In this document: piece after piece, positions 11,219-19,682 of the stretch | Position numbering within the stretch: the stretch's first letter is position 1 | Layout of the letters: each line of letters starts with the position of its first letter | Source: an uncultured Collinsella sp. | Lineage (GTDB): Bacteria > Actinomycetota > Coriobacteriia > Coriobacteriales > Coriobacteriaceae | Assembly (NCBI GenBank): GCA_900541205.1 | Contig: UQIV01000008.1 | Coordinates: 1 to 64,000 of the forward strand | Reading direction: 5' to 3' | Length of the DNA: 64,000 nt | Made by a program: the position numbers and the translations under genes | The notes under the pieces: model-generated | What the model was told of the DNA's origin: nothing | The model's input: the letters and a program-made list of their open reading frames with translations, nothing else | Database searches by the model: none

Positions 11219-11369
11219 GTTTGCCCGGCGTGGGCGGGAAGCGGCGCGTAATTAAGTTTATCGCGAGTTCCGCACGCAAAGGAAAGCACTTAATGTGCTT
11301 TCCGTCTTGCGCAGGACTGTAGAGCAGGAAACTTAATTACGCGCCGCTTCCCGCCCACGCCGGGCAAAC
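11219..11369 (+). repeat. cruciform element, copy 1 (conserved core, 41-bp arms)
   Basis: The arms at 11219-11259 and 11329-11369 are perfect 41-bp inverted repeats. The 69-nt core at 11260-11328 begins ATCGCGAGTTCCGCACGC, contains an apical hairpin GGAAAGCAC-TTAAT-GTGCTTTCC, continues GTCTTGCGCAGGACTGT and ends AGAGCAGG. The same core recurs at 49337-49405 (inverted) and 54683-54752 with quite different arms. The copy lies between two divergent genes. Confidence 0.9.
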
Positions 11370-11424
11370 CCTCCCTTGTACTCTATCAAAGTAAAGTGTA
11401 TGATTCTGAACGTTACATGACTCA

Positions 11425-11440
11425 CTTTACCTAACTAAAG
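11425..11440. promoter_or_regulatory. imperfect palindrome shared with ilvE upstream region
   Basis: CTTTACCTAACTAAAG is the complement, with one difference, of CTTTAGTTAGTTAAAG at 36313-36328 before ilvE. A nearby GTAAAGTG (11391-11398) also pairs with CACTTTAC (11423-11430). It lies 20 nt before the amino acid binding-protein gene, so it may be an operator for a regulator of amino acid genes. Confidence 0.45.
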
Positions 11441-11460
11441 TGCCATCAAGGGGGAATACC

Positions 11461-12321
11461 ATGAATACCGATATGTCTCGTCGTCAGTTTGTTGGTCTAG
11501 CCGGTTCGCTCGCTACGGTTCTAGGCCTTGGCCTGGTAGGCTGCGGTGGTGGTGCCGGTAAGGGTTCCGCTGCTGGCTCTGCCGCGGCCAAGGATGTGAA
11601 GGGCGCTGCGGAGTCCAAGAAGCTCGTGGTGGGCTTTGATAAGTCCTATCCTCCGTACGGCTTTGTGGGCGATGACGGCGAGTACACGGGCTTTGATCTC
11701 GACCTTGCCAAGGCTGTTGCCGATAAGCAGGGCTGGGAGGTCAAATACGAGGCCATCGACTGGGACGCCAAGGATACGCTGCTTAACTCGGGCGCCATCA
11801 ACTGCATCTGGAACGGCTTTACCATGGAGGGCCGCGAGGACGACTATACGTTCTCCGAGCCGTACATGCTCAACGAGCAGGTGCTGGTGGTAAAGAAAGA
11901 TGCGGGCATCAAGAGCTGGGACGATCTTGCCGGCAAGACCGTGATTACCCAGACCGATTCCGCTGCGCAGGATGTGCTCGAGGGTGACCAGAAGGATCTG
12001 GCGGCGACGTTTGCCACGCTCGACACGATCGGCGAGTACAACACGGCCTTTATGCAGCTCGAGAGCGGCGCGGTCGATGCCGTGGCTTGCGACCTTTCGA
12101 TTGCCCAGTATCAGCTTGCCGCCAAGCCTGATGCTTATACGCAGCTTGATGAGCCGCTGTCCAGCGAGCACTACGCCGTCGGCTTTAAGAAGGGCGACAC
12201 CAAGTCGGCCGACGCCGTGACCGAGTCGCTCAAGGCGCTCTACGAGGACGGCACAGTCAAGGACCTGTGCGACAAGTATTCAAGCTATGGTCTATCTTTC
12301 GATAATTGGGTGCTCAAGTAA
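11461..12321 (+). CDS. polar amino acid ABC transporter, substrate-binding lipoprotein
   Basis: 286 aa. Extracytoplasmic receptor of an amino acid importer (solute-binding protein family 3). The N-terminus has a Tat-like SRRQFVGL motif and a lipobox LVGC with lipid-modified C28, so export as a folded lipoprotein is likely. The mature domain starts KKLVVGFDKSYPPYGFVGDDGEYTGFDLDLAKAV, given by its parts, as is typical of family 3. AAGGGGG lies before the start at 11461. The permease gene overlaps its stop codon by one base. Confidence 0.92.
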   Translation: MNTDMSRRQFVGLAGSLATVLGLGLVGCGGGAGKGSAAGSAAAKDVKGAAESKKLVVGFDKSYPPYGFVGDDGEYTGFDLDLAKAVADKQGWEVKYEAIDWDAKDTLLNSGAINCIWNGFTMEGREDDYTFSEPYMLNEQVLVVKKDAGIKSWDDLAGKTVITQTDSAAQDVLEGDQKDLAATFATLDTIGEYNTAFMQLESGAVDAVACDLSIAQYQLAAKPDAYTQLDEPLSSEHYAVGFKKGDTKSADAVTESLKALYEDGTVKDLCDKYSSYGLSFDNWVLK

Positions 12322-12974
12322 TGTCTATTCAGGTCATGATGCAGATGCTTGGCCAGGGATTCTTGGTCAGTTTGCAGTTGTTTGTGCTGACGCTGCTGGG
12401 GTCGATTCCGCTGGGAATCCCCGTGGCGTTTATGCGCATGAGCAAAATCGCGCCGCTTCGCTGGATTGCGCGCATCTATATCTCGGTCATGCGCGGCACG
12501 CCGCTCATGCTGCAGATGTTTGCCATCTACTTTGCCCCGTACTACGTGTTTGGCATTTCGCTCACGCCCGATTCCAAGTGGACGGCGTGCGTCGTAGCGT
12601 TCATCATCAACTACGCCGGTTACTTTGCCGAGATCTATCGCTCGGGCCTGCAGTCCATTCCGCGCGGTCAATACGAGGCAGCCGAGGTGCTGGGCTATTC
12701 GCGCATGCAGACGTTTCTGTATATCGTGATGCCGCAGGTCGCCAAGCGTATTCTGCCGGCGATGGGCAACGAGATCATCACGCTGGTCAAGGACACGTCG
12801 CTGGCGTTTGCCATTGGCGTGGGTGAGATGTTCTCGACGGCCAAGGCGCTGGTCGCCTCGCAGGTGAGCATGGTGCCGTTTGCGATCGCGGCGCTGATCT
12901 ACTGGGTCTTTAACTTTGTGGTCGAGATGCTGCTGGGCGCCGCCGAAAAGAAGCTGGACTATTATCATGACTAA
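12321..12974 (+). CDS. polar amino acid ABC transporter permease
   Basis: 217 aa inner-membrane permease of the HisM/GlnP type with about five hydrophobic segments. The EAA loop EAAEVLGYSRMQTFLYIVMPQ is present near 125-145 and would contact the ATPase. The start TAATG overlaps the stop of the binding-protein gene, indicating translational coupling. RIYISVMRGTPLMLQ is a typical early motif of this family. Confidence 0.93.
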   Translation: MSIQVMMQMLGQGFLVSLQLFVLTLLGSIPLGIPVAFMRMSKIAPLRWIARIYISVMRGTPLMLQMFAIYFAPYYVFGISLTPDSKWTACVVAFIINYAGYFAEIYRSGLQSIPRGQYEAAEVLGYSRMQTFLYIVMPQVAKRILPAMGNEIITLVKDTSLAFAIGVGEMFSTAKALVASQVSMVPFAIAALIYWVFNFVVEMLLGAAEKKLDYYHD

Positions 12975-13731
12975 CTCAGTGATGAAAATCGAAAACGCGC
13001 GTAAGGCGTTTGGCGGCAATGAGGTGCTCAAGGATATCTCGCTCGAGGTAAAGCGTGGCGAGGTCGTGGCGATTATCGGGCCTTCAGGCGGCGGTAAGTC
13101 CACGCTTCTGCGCTGCGCCACACTGCTCGAGACGCTCGACGGTGGCTCGCTTTCGTTTGGCGACCTTGCCGTTGCGACGGACGCGGGGTCGGGTGCGGTA
13201 TATGCGAAAGGCGACGTGCCCAGGCAGGCGCGCTCGCGATTTGGCCTGGTATTTCAGAACTACAATCTGTTCCCGCACTATACCGTGATAAAAAACATCA
13301 CCGATGCGCCGATCCGCGTTCTTAAGCGCCCGCGCGAGCAGGCGGAGGCCCGTGCACACGAGCTTATTGCACAGATGGGGCTTACGGGTAACGAGAGTAA
13401 GGTGCCATGTGAGCTTTCGGGCGGTCAGCAACAGCGCGTGAGTATTGCCCGCGCCCTGGCGCTAGACCCGGAGATCTTGTTCTTTGACGAGCCGACCTCG
13501 GCGCTCGATCCCGAGCTAACGGCCGAGGTGCTGCGTGTCATTAAAGACCTTGCCGCGCAGAATATGACGATGGTGATCGTGACCCACGCGATGCAGTTTG
13601 CGCGCGATGTTGCCGATCGCGTGGTCTTTATGGACGGAGGCCGTATTGTCGAGGAGGGGCCTGCCGATCAGGTTATCGGCCATCCGCACGAGCAGCGCAC
13701 GCGTGAGTTCTTGAGCCGTATCGAGGGGTAG
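12967..13731 (+). CDS. polar amino acid ABC transporter ATP-binding protein
   Basis: 254 aa cytoplasmic ATPase of the importer. Walker A GPSGGGKST is at 38-46, the signature LSGGQQQR near 152, Walker B ILFFDEP near 170, and the switch histidine in IVTHAM. The start at 12967 overlaps the permease stop by 8 bases. A small insertion (AVATDAGSGAVYAKGDVPRQ) before the Q-loop FQNYNLFPH is usual for this subfamily. A terminator follows. Confidence 0.94.
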   Translation: MTNSVMKIENARKAFGGNEVLKDISLEVKRGEVVAIIGPSGGGKSTLLRCATLLETLDGGSLSFGDLAVATDAGSGAVYAKGDVPRQARSRFGLVFQNYNLFPHYTVIKNITDAPIRVLKRPREQAEARAHELIAQMGLTGNESKVPCELSGGQQQRVSIARALALDPEILFFDEPTSALDPELTAEVLRVIKDLAAQNMTMVIVTHAMQFARDVADRVVFMDGGRIVEEGPADQVIGHPHEQRTREFLSRIEG

Positions 13732-13764
13732 GCTCAGGAATTTACTCAACTATTAATTGAGGCG

Positions 13765-13803
13765 AAGCCGCCGCAGGTCTTACGGTCTGTGGCGGCTTTT
13801 TGT
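13765..13803 (+). terminator. terminator after the amino acid ABC operon
   Basis: AAGCCGCCGCAG pairs with CTGTGGCGGCTT and is followed by a T run. Confidence 0.85.
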
Positions 13804-13839
13804 TTGCATCGACGGGGTTCAATAATCGCCTCACAAGCT

Positions 13840-14041
13840 TGTCTCTTCCTCTCGCCGCCTGTATTCATACGTGCGCCGAAAGGTATGCATGGACAGCCGC
13901 CCGTGAGGGTAGGGTGGTGGCATAGGACATTTGGAGGGTGAGTCGGCTCGGCTGCCGACCATGCTGCTCCCGGGATGGCACCGACCGCGAACTCTCCCCG
14001 TTGGCGTCGCGCATTGCGCGCGGCCCTGCAAGGAGGTCATC
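13840..14041 (+). other. GC-rich leader before the EF-G-like gene
   Basis: About 200 nt between the previous terminator and the start at 14042. It contains one clear hairpin, GTCGGC-TCGGCT-GCCGAC (13942-13959), and several GC-rich segments. No known riboswitch consensus was recognised. It may simply be an untranslated leader. Confidence 0.3.
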
Positions 14042-16117
14042 ATGGGTGCTCCCAAGACCGGCAACGTAAGGAACGTGGTGCTCGTAGGCCAAGGCGGGGT
14101 GGGCAAGACTTCACTCGCCGAAGCCATGCTCCACCTTTCCGGCAAGACCGCCCGCCTGGGCGGCCACGACGGCACCAAGCCCACGCTCGACTATGACCCC
14201 GAAGAGGTCAAGCGTGCGTTTTCCATCTCGACGACCATTGCGCCGATCGACTGGAAGGGCGCGCGCATCAATGTGCTCGATGCCCCGTGCTACCCCGATT
14301 TTATCGGCGACGCCTTTGCCGCGATGAGCGTCTGCGAGACGGCTCTGTTTGTGGTCGACGCCGAGGCCGGCCCGCAGCCTACGACGGTTAAGCTCTGGTA
14401 TGCCGCCGAGGACCTGCGCCTGGCGCGTGCGGTGTTCGTAAACCGCCTGTCGCGCTCCGAGGCCAGCTTTGCGACCACGATGGACCTGCTGCAGGAGCGC
14501 TTTGGCACGCGCCTGGGCGCCGTGACCCTTCCCTGGGGCGAGGGCGAGGACTTTGACGGCATCATCGACCTGGTGCGCATGAAGGCGCGCCACTGCAACG
14601 GCACCGAAGCCGTTGAGTCGGAGATTCCCGAGGAGTATCGTGCCCAGGCCGAGGAAGCCCATGACCATCTGTGCGAGCTGGTGGCCGAGGCCGACGATGA
14701 GCTGATGATGAAATACTTGGAAGGCGAGGAGACGCTGACGCAGGAGGAGCTTGAGGGCTTGCTGTCGAAGGCGATTGCCGGGCGCATCTTTGTGCCGGTC
14801 TTTGCGGGCGATTGCATTAAGGAGCAGGGCGTCAACTCGCTGATGGACGACATCGCGACGTACTTCCCGGCGCCGACCGACTACGGCGAGATGCCGCTTA
14901 TCGACGGTGATTCGCTCAAGATTTCGAGTGACGATGACCGTCCGGTGGCGTTTGTGTTTAAGACGCTGGCCGATCCGCAGCAGGGTCGCATCAGCTTTAT
15001 CAAGGTGCTGACGGGTACGCTTGAGCCGGGTCTTGAGCTGATCAACGCGCGTACCCGCAAGAGCGATCGTCTGGCTCACCTGTATGTGATGTGCGGCCGC
15101 GACATGACCGAGGTCGGTCACGCCTATGCCGGCGACATCATCGTGGCGCCCAAGCTGGCGGCCGAGACGGGCGATACGCTCTCCATTACCGGTAAGGTCG
15201 AGGCTGCGGCGTTTAAGTTCCCCAACTCTCAGTACCGCATCGCCATTGAGTCCGAGAATCGCGGGGACGAAGAGAAGCTCTACACGTTTATCGAGAAGGC
15301 CTGCAAGGCTGATCCGACTATGAGCATCGACCGCGACGAGGAGACCGGCCAGACCATTATCTCCGCCGTTGGTGAGGCGCAGGTTTCGGTGCTGCTCAAC
15401 CGTCTGGAGGACCGTACCAAGGTCGCTGCCAAGAGCGTGCCGATCCGCATCCCGTATCGCGAGACCATCCGCCGCACGGCGAGCGCTCAGGGCCGCCACA
15501 AGAAGCAGACCGGTGGTGCCGGTCAGTATGGCGACTGCTGGCTGCGCGTTGAGCCGCTCATTGGGCCCGACGGCACGAGCGATGGCTATGAGTTTGTGGA
15601 CGAGGTCGTAGGTGGCCGTATTCCGCGCTCGCTGATCCCCGCCGTGGACAAGGGCGTCCAGGAGACCATGAAGGACGGTATTATTGCCGGCTATCCGCTC
15701 ACGGGCATTCGCGTGGCTGTGTACGACGGCTCGTATCACAGCGTCGACTCCAACGAGATGGCGTTCCGCGCGGCGGCTCGCATCGGCCTGCGCAAGGCAT
15801 GCGCCGATGCCGACCCGGTGGTGCTGGAGCCCATCGAGGAAATCACGGTGACTATCCCCGAGAGCTACGCCGGCGCCGTGATGGGCGACATCTCGGCATC
15901 GCGCGGTCGCGTGACGGGCATGGAGACCGATGAGCGCGGCGACACCGTGGTTATTGCCCAGGCGCCGCTGGCCGAGCTGACGGATTACTCGACGCGCCTG
16001 CGCTCTATCACGCGCGGCACGGGTGACTTTACCATGAAGCCCGCAGGCTACGAGCAGGTGCCTTATGACGTTCAGGCCAAGCTGGTCGAGCGCTATGAGG
16101 AGGGCCGCGCCAAGTAG
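14042..16117 (+). CDS. elongation factor G-like GTPase (FusA2-type) with altered G4
   Basis: 691 aa with EF-G domain order: G domain, beta barrel, domain III, IV and V. P-loop GQGGVGKTS at 16-24 differs from the AHIDAGKTT of true EF-G; G3 is DAPCYPDF (about 80-87) in place of DTPGHVDF; G4 is NRLSR (about 134-138) where NKMDR is expected, so the guanine-specificity Lys and Asp are missing. No ribosomal protein genes are near. AAGGAGG precedes the ATG. It is probably a paralogue of EF-G; its function is unknown. Confidence 0.85.
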   Translation: MGAPKTGNVRNVVLVGQGGVGKTSLAEAMLHLSGKTARLGGHDGTKPTLDYDPEEVKRAFSISTTIAPIDWKGARINVLDAPCYPDFIGDAFAAMSVCETALFVVDAEAGPQPTTVKLWYAAEDLRLARAVFVNRLSRSEASFATTMDLLQERFGTRLGAVTLPWGEGEDFDGIIDLVRMKARHCNGTEAVESEIPEEYRAQAEEAHDHLCELVAEADDELMMKYLEGEETLTQEELEGLLSKAIAGRIFVPVFAGDCIKEQGVNSLMDDIATYFPAPTDYGEMPLIDGDSLKISSDDDRPVAFVFKTLADPQQGRISFIKVLTGTLEPGLELINARTRKSDRLAHLYVMCGRDMTEVGHAYAGDIIVAPKLAAETGDTLSITGKVEAAAFKFPNSQYRIAIESENRGDEEKLYTFIEKACKADPTMSIDRDEETGQTIISAVGEAQVSVLLNRLEDRTKVAAKSVPIRIPYRETIRRTASAQGRHKKQTGGAGQYGDCWLRVEPLIGPDGTSDGYEFVDEVVGGRIPRSLIPAVDKGVQETMKDGIIAGYPLTGIRVAVYDGSYHSVDSNEMAFRAAARIGLRKACADADPVVLEPIEEITVTIPESYAGAVMGDISASRGRVTGMETDERGDTVVIAQAPLAELTDYSTRLRSITRGTGDFTMKPAGYEQVPYDVQAKLVERYEEGRAK

Positions 16118-16152
16118 CGTGGGACTTTGCCTGCAACATGCATGCCGATGCA

Positions 16153-16187
16153 AGGGCTGCTCTGGGCAATCCAGGGCGGCCCTTTTT
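16153..16187 (+). terminator. terminator after the EF-G-like gene
   Basis: AGGGCTGCTCTGG and CCAGGGCGGCCCT pair around GCAAT, with two G-T pairs, and are followed by a run of five T. Confidence 0.85.
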
Positions 16188-16231
16188 GATCCCCGGTGGG
16201 GTTGCAAATCGGTTCTTATCGTGGCTCGGCC

Positions 16232-17215
16232 CTAGTCTCCCGAGGCCTGATTGCGGCCGGTGACGTAGTCGATCTGCACGTGCGGCTGCAGGTTGTAGCA
16301 GTACACGTGGAAGCAGAGGGCCTTGCCGTGGTCCTCGACCGATTGCGCCTCAAGGCGCACACCGCGGCAGACAAGTTCCTCTTCGTTGTACATGGGCGTG
16401 ACGCGGTAGAGCACATGGTTGCCCGTGTCGCGGATGTAGCCGAGAATCTGCTCTTCAAACGGTAGCATGCCCGTCTCGTTGAGATAGCGCGTGCCGGTGA
16501 GGAGATTCTTGCGGTTGGCGTTTTCGCCACAGAGCGACCAGGCGATAAGGTGGCAGCGGTTGTAGAGGCTCTGGCCCGGAATAAAGTCGTAGCGCTGCTG
16601 GCGCCATCCAGCGGGATGGATACGCGAGATATCGCCGCGCTCGCCTTGACCGAGTGACTCGGGGCCTACGCAGGCGAGCGCTTTGCGGGTGCGGCCCAGG
16701 CTGTCGAGCTTGGAGAACTTCTTAAAGCAGCCCTCTTCTGTAGCGCGCTCGTATTCATCGAGCGTGAATGATGGTGTGCCGAGCGGGTGCGTGCTGTCGG
16801 CGCGAAGGGCAACGTAGGGGTTGCCGGCGTAGTCGGGAATGCTGCTGAGATAAACACCGCGGGCGTGGTTGAGGTCGGGGTTTTCGACCTCGTCGATGGG
16901 GGTGGCGGCACTGTTCGCGGAAACGTTGTCATCGGTGTCGGTCGCGGCGGAATCGGAGCCATCGCCAGAGTCCTGGCTGTTTTGAGGGTCCGGCGACCCC
17001 ACCGTCCCCGATTCGAGCCGAGCGACCAGGTCTGCCTCGTCGTCGGTGCGGCTGGGACTCTCGTTTTGTTTTTCGGCCAGAGCCGCCGCCTGCTCATCGC
17101 TTTGCGGCGACAACAACTTGGGCGCTCCGTCGAGCGATCCCGTAAACAGCGCAAACCCGAGCACCACGGCGGTGCCGATGGAAAGTACTTGCTTGTAGGC
17201 GGACTTGCGCGACAT
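16232..17215 (-). CDS. DNA/RNA non-specific endonuclease, membrane-anchored or secreted
   Basis: 327 aa. A hydrophobic segment at about 9-25 (VLSIGTAVVLGFALFTG) acts as a signal peptide or anchor, followed by an acidic Ser/Asp-rich linker to about 110. The C-terminal ~190 residues resemble the EndA/NucA-type beta-beta-alpha-metal nucleases: SLYNRCHLIAWSLCGENANRKNLLTGTR carries the catalytic RCH (near 220) and metal Asn. Possible roles are DNA uptake or nutrient scavenging; no competence genes are close. AGGAG lies before the start. Confidence 0.85.
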   Translation of the reverse strand: MSRKSAYKQVLSIGTAVVLGFALFTGSLDGAPKLLSPQSDEQAAALAEKQNESPSRTDDEADLVARLESGTVGSPDPQNSQDSGDGSDSAATDTDDNVSANSAATPIDEVENPDLNHARGVYLSSIPDYAGNPYVALRADSTHPLGTPSFTLDEYERATEEGCFKKFSKLDSLGRTRKALACVGPESLGQGERGDISRIHPAGWRQQRYDFIPGQSLYNRCHLIAWSLCGENANRKNLLTGTRYLNETGMLPFEEQILGYIRDTGNHVLYRVTPMYNEEELVCRGVRLEAQSVEDHGKALCFHVYCYNLQPHVQIDYVTGRNQASGD

Positions 17216-17370
17216 GGAGGCTCCTGGATGGACGGTTGGGAATCTACCAGTCTAGCAGGAGCCGGCAGGGGTCGTTCTGCCGAACAAATACTTAAGATTT
17301 GGGATAGACGCTACTGATTCATTTGTCTCATATGGAGCTGCAGCGGTTGTGTATATGAAGCTATTCGGCG

Positions 17371-17420
17371 TTTCCCCAGATAAAACCTGCCAAAATAAAC
17401 CTGTCCCTTTTTGGCGGGCT
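17371..17420 (+). repeat. GGGACAG hairpin, family A, copy 1
   Basis: Starts TTTCCCCAGATAAAACC. The arms ACCTGCCAAAA and TTTTTGGCGGG(C)T flank a loop with ACCTGTCCC. Three other copies are at 19458, 22655 and 24835. Confidence 0.85.
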
Positions 17421-17491
17421 AATCGTGAGTTATTTCACCGCAACTTAGGGCACGGTTAGGAAGTGTGCACCTTAAAGAGTGGAGCCCTTGA

Positions 17492-17684
17492 TTAGAGAGA
17501 TTGCGCTCGTCTCTCTAAATGTCTCTTTAAAGAGAAGGTCAGTTAAAGAGATAGCATTAGGAAATCTAGCAGTGAATTTGATGCATCTCTCTATATTTCT
17601 CTCTAAAATAAGATGCCTATCTCTCTAAAGTTAGAGAGATATACTATACTCTAGAGAGATAAATCTATCGTTTTAGAGAGACGG
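17492..17684 (+). promoter_or_regulatory. cluster of TCTCTCTAA palindromes before the AlbA/HATPase gene
   Basis: AT-rich DNA with repeated operator-like sites: TTAGAGAGA-N9-TCTCTCTAA (17492-17518), TCTCTTTAAAGAGA (17522-17535), TCTCTCTAA-AG-TTAGAGAGA (17620-17639), CTCTAGAGAGA (near 17650-17660) and TTTTAGAGAGA (17671-17681). TATACT near 17640 is a possible -10. The density and position suggest that the downstream gene product, which has winged-helix segments, represses its own promoter. This is inference. Confidence 0.6.
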
Positions 17685-17685
17685 A

Positions 17686-19386
17686 ATGCCAATGCTGCTG
17701 GATGAACCTCTTGGCCTTATCGTTGAGCGCCTTCGCAGGCGGGGGACTGATGACGCATCGGTAGAAGTTAAAGCCTGCACGAATAAATTGAGCGCAGACG
17801 TATGGGAGACAGTGAGCGCTTTTGCGAACACTGCGGGTGGGCTCATTATTTTGGGCCTGAACGAGGCCGAAGGATTTGTTCCTTCGGCTAACTTTGCTAT
17901 CGATAGGGTGCGCGATCAGTTTGTTTCGGGTATCGGAGACGGAGGCTCAGCGGCAGTGGTGACCCATGCGCCGCGGTACGAGCTTGATCGAGGCGAGGTC
18001 GACGGGCTCCAGGTGCTTCTGGTGCGCATCTTTGAACTTGAGCTTAAAGCGAAGCCTTGCTATATCGGCGCGCGCGGCGTGCAGAACGGTAGCTACAAGC
18101 GCGTGGATGATAAAGATATCAAGATGTCACCCGCTGAGCTATATGAGCTGCAGAGTGCGTTGCTCCCGAGCGATGCAGACGGCACGGTGGTTTCGGAGGC
18201 AACGGTCGAGGATTTGGATCCAGATGTCGTGCGGTCTATTATCGCAAATCGCCGGCTGCAGACCCCGCGCGTTTTGCGCGGGGCCGATACGCTGGAAAAG
18301 CAGCTGGTCAGACTCAATATCACTACAAAGGATGGTGCCGTGAAGCTCGCGGGGCTTCTGTCGGCGGGAATTTACCCCCAGCAGTTCTATCCCAAACTGA
18401 TGATCGATGTCGCCGTTCATTCCGATGTGGAAAAATCCGCACCCGGGCAACCCCGATTTATTGACCGCCAGTTGTGCGATGGCCCGATTCCGGCTTGCAT
18501 CGAAGATGCCCTTGCCGCGATTGGACGAAACTTGCGCAAAGCGGCGATAGTGCAAGGCGCTGGCAGAAGGGAGGATTGGGAAGTTCCCCAGGAGGTTTTG
18601 CGCGAGGCCTTGGCAAATGCCTGCATCCATCGAGAATATTCGCCCATGTTTGTGGGGCAGGCCGTGAGTGTCGATATCTATCCAGACAGAATAGAGATCA
18701 AAAACCCTGGCGGGCTTTGGGGCGGAAAGACGGTGGACAATCTTGCAGACGGGGAATCGCGCTGCCGAAACCCAAAGCTCATGAGCCTAATGGGGGCGAC
18801 GCCGTTAGAGCATGCCGAGGGGGCCGTTGCGGAAAGCCAGGGATCTGGTATCCCGGCTATGATTCGCGAGATGGAGTCTCGTTCGCTTGGCAGGCCGAAA
18901 TTTATCGTTAAGGCCGATTCGTTTACGGTGCTGCTTTCCCGGCACGGGGCGGAGCTTGCTGAAAACCGCACGTGGATTCAGAGCCATGTGGGCACCGAGC
19001 TGACGGATCGCGAGGAAACACTGCTCATGTTTATGCGGGAGCATGGGTGCGTATGCGATGTTCAAAAAATACGAGAGGCCCTGAAGTGGGATTCGGATGA
19101 CATTCGCCTGATCTGCGGGGACCTTGTGGATAAACATGTCCTGTCAAAATGCGGCAAAGACACGTTTGAAATTATCGATATGAACAGAGAATCGTCAGCT
19201 TCGACGGCGGATAGGATCCTGGAGGCTCTCAGCGCCGAAGTGGATATGACGGCGCGAGAAATAGCGGTTGCATCGGGGGTCAGAATTTCGTCTGTCCGTT
19301 ACCATCTGCCAAAAATGGCAGATAAAGGACTCATCGAGGTAATGGGTTCATCGACGAGCCGCAATCGCCGATATCGGAAGAAGTAG
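17686..19386 (+). CDS. AlbA_2 (Schlafen-like) / HATPase_c_4 / winged-helix protein
   Basis: 566 aa, a type usually annotated as ATP-binding protein or transcriptional regulator. The AlbA_2 DNA-binding domain is at about 20-130 (VEVKACTNKL, FANTAGGLIILGL). An ATPase-like domain is at about 300-390 (EVLREALANACIHREY, DRIEIKNPGGLWGG, GSGIPAMIREME). One winged helix lies near 440-490 and another at 510-566 (TAREIAVASGVRISSVRYHL). Codon use and the AT-rich promoter suggest an accessory gene. A repeated palindrome cluster precedes it, so autoregulation is likely. Its target genes are unknown. Confidence 0.85.
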   Translation: MPMLLDEPLGLIVERLRRRGTDDASVEVKACTNKLSADVWETVSAFANTAGGLIILGLNEAEGFVPSANFAIDRVRDQFVSGIGDGGSAAVVTHAPRYELDRGEVDGLQVLLVRIFELELKAKPCYIGARGVQNGSYKRVDDKDIKMSPAELYELQSALLPSDADGTVVSEATVEDLDPDVVRSIIANRRLQTPRVLRGADTLEKQLVRLNITTKDGAVKLAGLLSAGIYPQQFYPKLMIDVAVHSDVEKSAPGQPRFIDRQLCDGPIPACIEDALAAIGRNLRKAAIVQGAGRREDWEVPQEVLREALANACIHREYSPMFVGQAVSVDIYPDRIEIKNPGGLWGGKTVDNLADGESRCRNPKLMSLMGATPLEHAEGAVAESQGSGIPAMIREMESRSLGRPKFIVKADSFTVLLSRHGAELAENRTWIQSHVGTELTDREETLLMFMREHGCVCDVQKIREALKWDSDDIRLICGDLVDKHVLSKCGKDTFEIIDMNRESSASTADRILEALSAEVDMTAREIAVASGVRISSVRYHLPKMADKGLIEVMGSSTSRNRRYRKK

Positions 19387-19398
19387 ATGCAGCCGGAC

Positions 19399-19443
19399 CG
19401 CCCCTCTAGTGTCTCTCGAAGTTAGATGGGCGCTAGAGGGGCG
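19399..19443. terminator. hairpin after the AlbA/HATPase gene
   Basis: CGCCCCTCTAG and CTAGAGGGGCG are perfect 11-bp arms starting 13 nt after the stop. There is no T run, so it may be a terminator of another type or an RNA-stabilising hairpin. Confidence 0.5.
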
Positions 19444-19457
19444 ACTGCCTCGCGATA

Positions 19458-19507
19458 TTTCCCCAGATAAAACCTGCCAAAATAAACCTGTCCCTTTTTG
19501 GTAGGTC
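19458..19507 (+). repeat. GGGACAG hairpin, family A, copy 2
   Basis: Identical to the copy at 17371 through TTTCCCCAGATAAAACC and the loop; the right arm reads TTTTTGGTAGGT. It lies between the AlbA/HATPase gene and larE. Confidence 0.85.
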
Positions 19508-19682
19508 AGTTAACGCAGTCCAGGTTGAGCATATGCGAGCGAGCAGGCTCCGGGTGCGGTAAGGTGACGTGAAACAAGCGGGCGCTGACCTTTTGGTCGC
19601 GCCCGTGAAGTTGAACGTCAGATTGCCGTGCCCGGGGCCTGCGCAGCGCCGTGCAGCTGCGCCGTTTGTAAAACGGCGCAAC

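Noticed and set aside
11219..11369. Retron or group II intron explanation for the cruciform elements
   Set aside because: No reverse transcriptase is in the window and the core lacks intron domain V features; the element remains unclassified.
13840..14041. Riboswitch before the EF-G-like gene
   Set aside because: No known consensus was matched; only one clear short hairpin is seen.
14111..16207. 698-residue minus-strand frame over the EF-G-like gene
   Set aside because: Antisense shadow with no recognisable domain or ribosome site.
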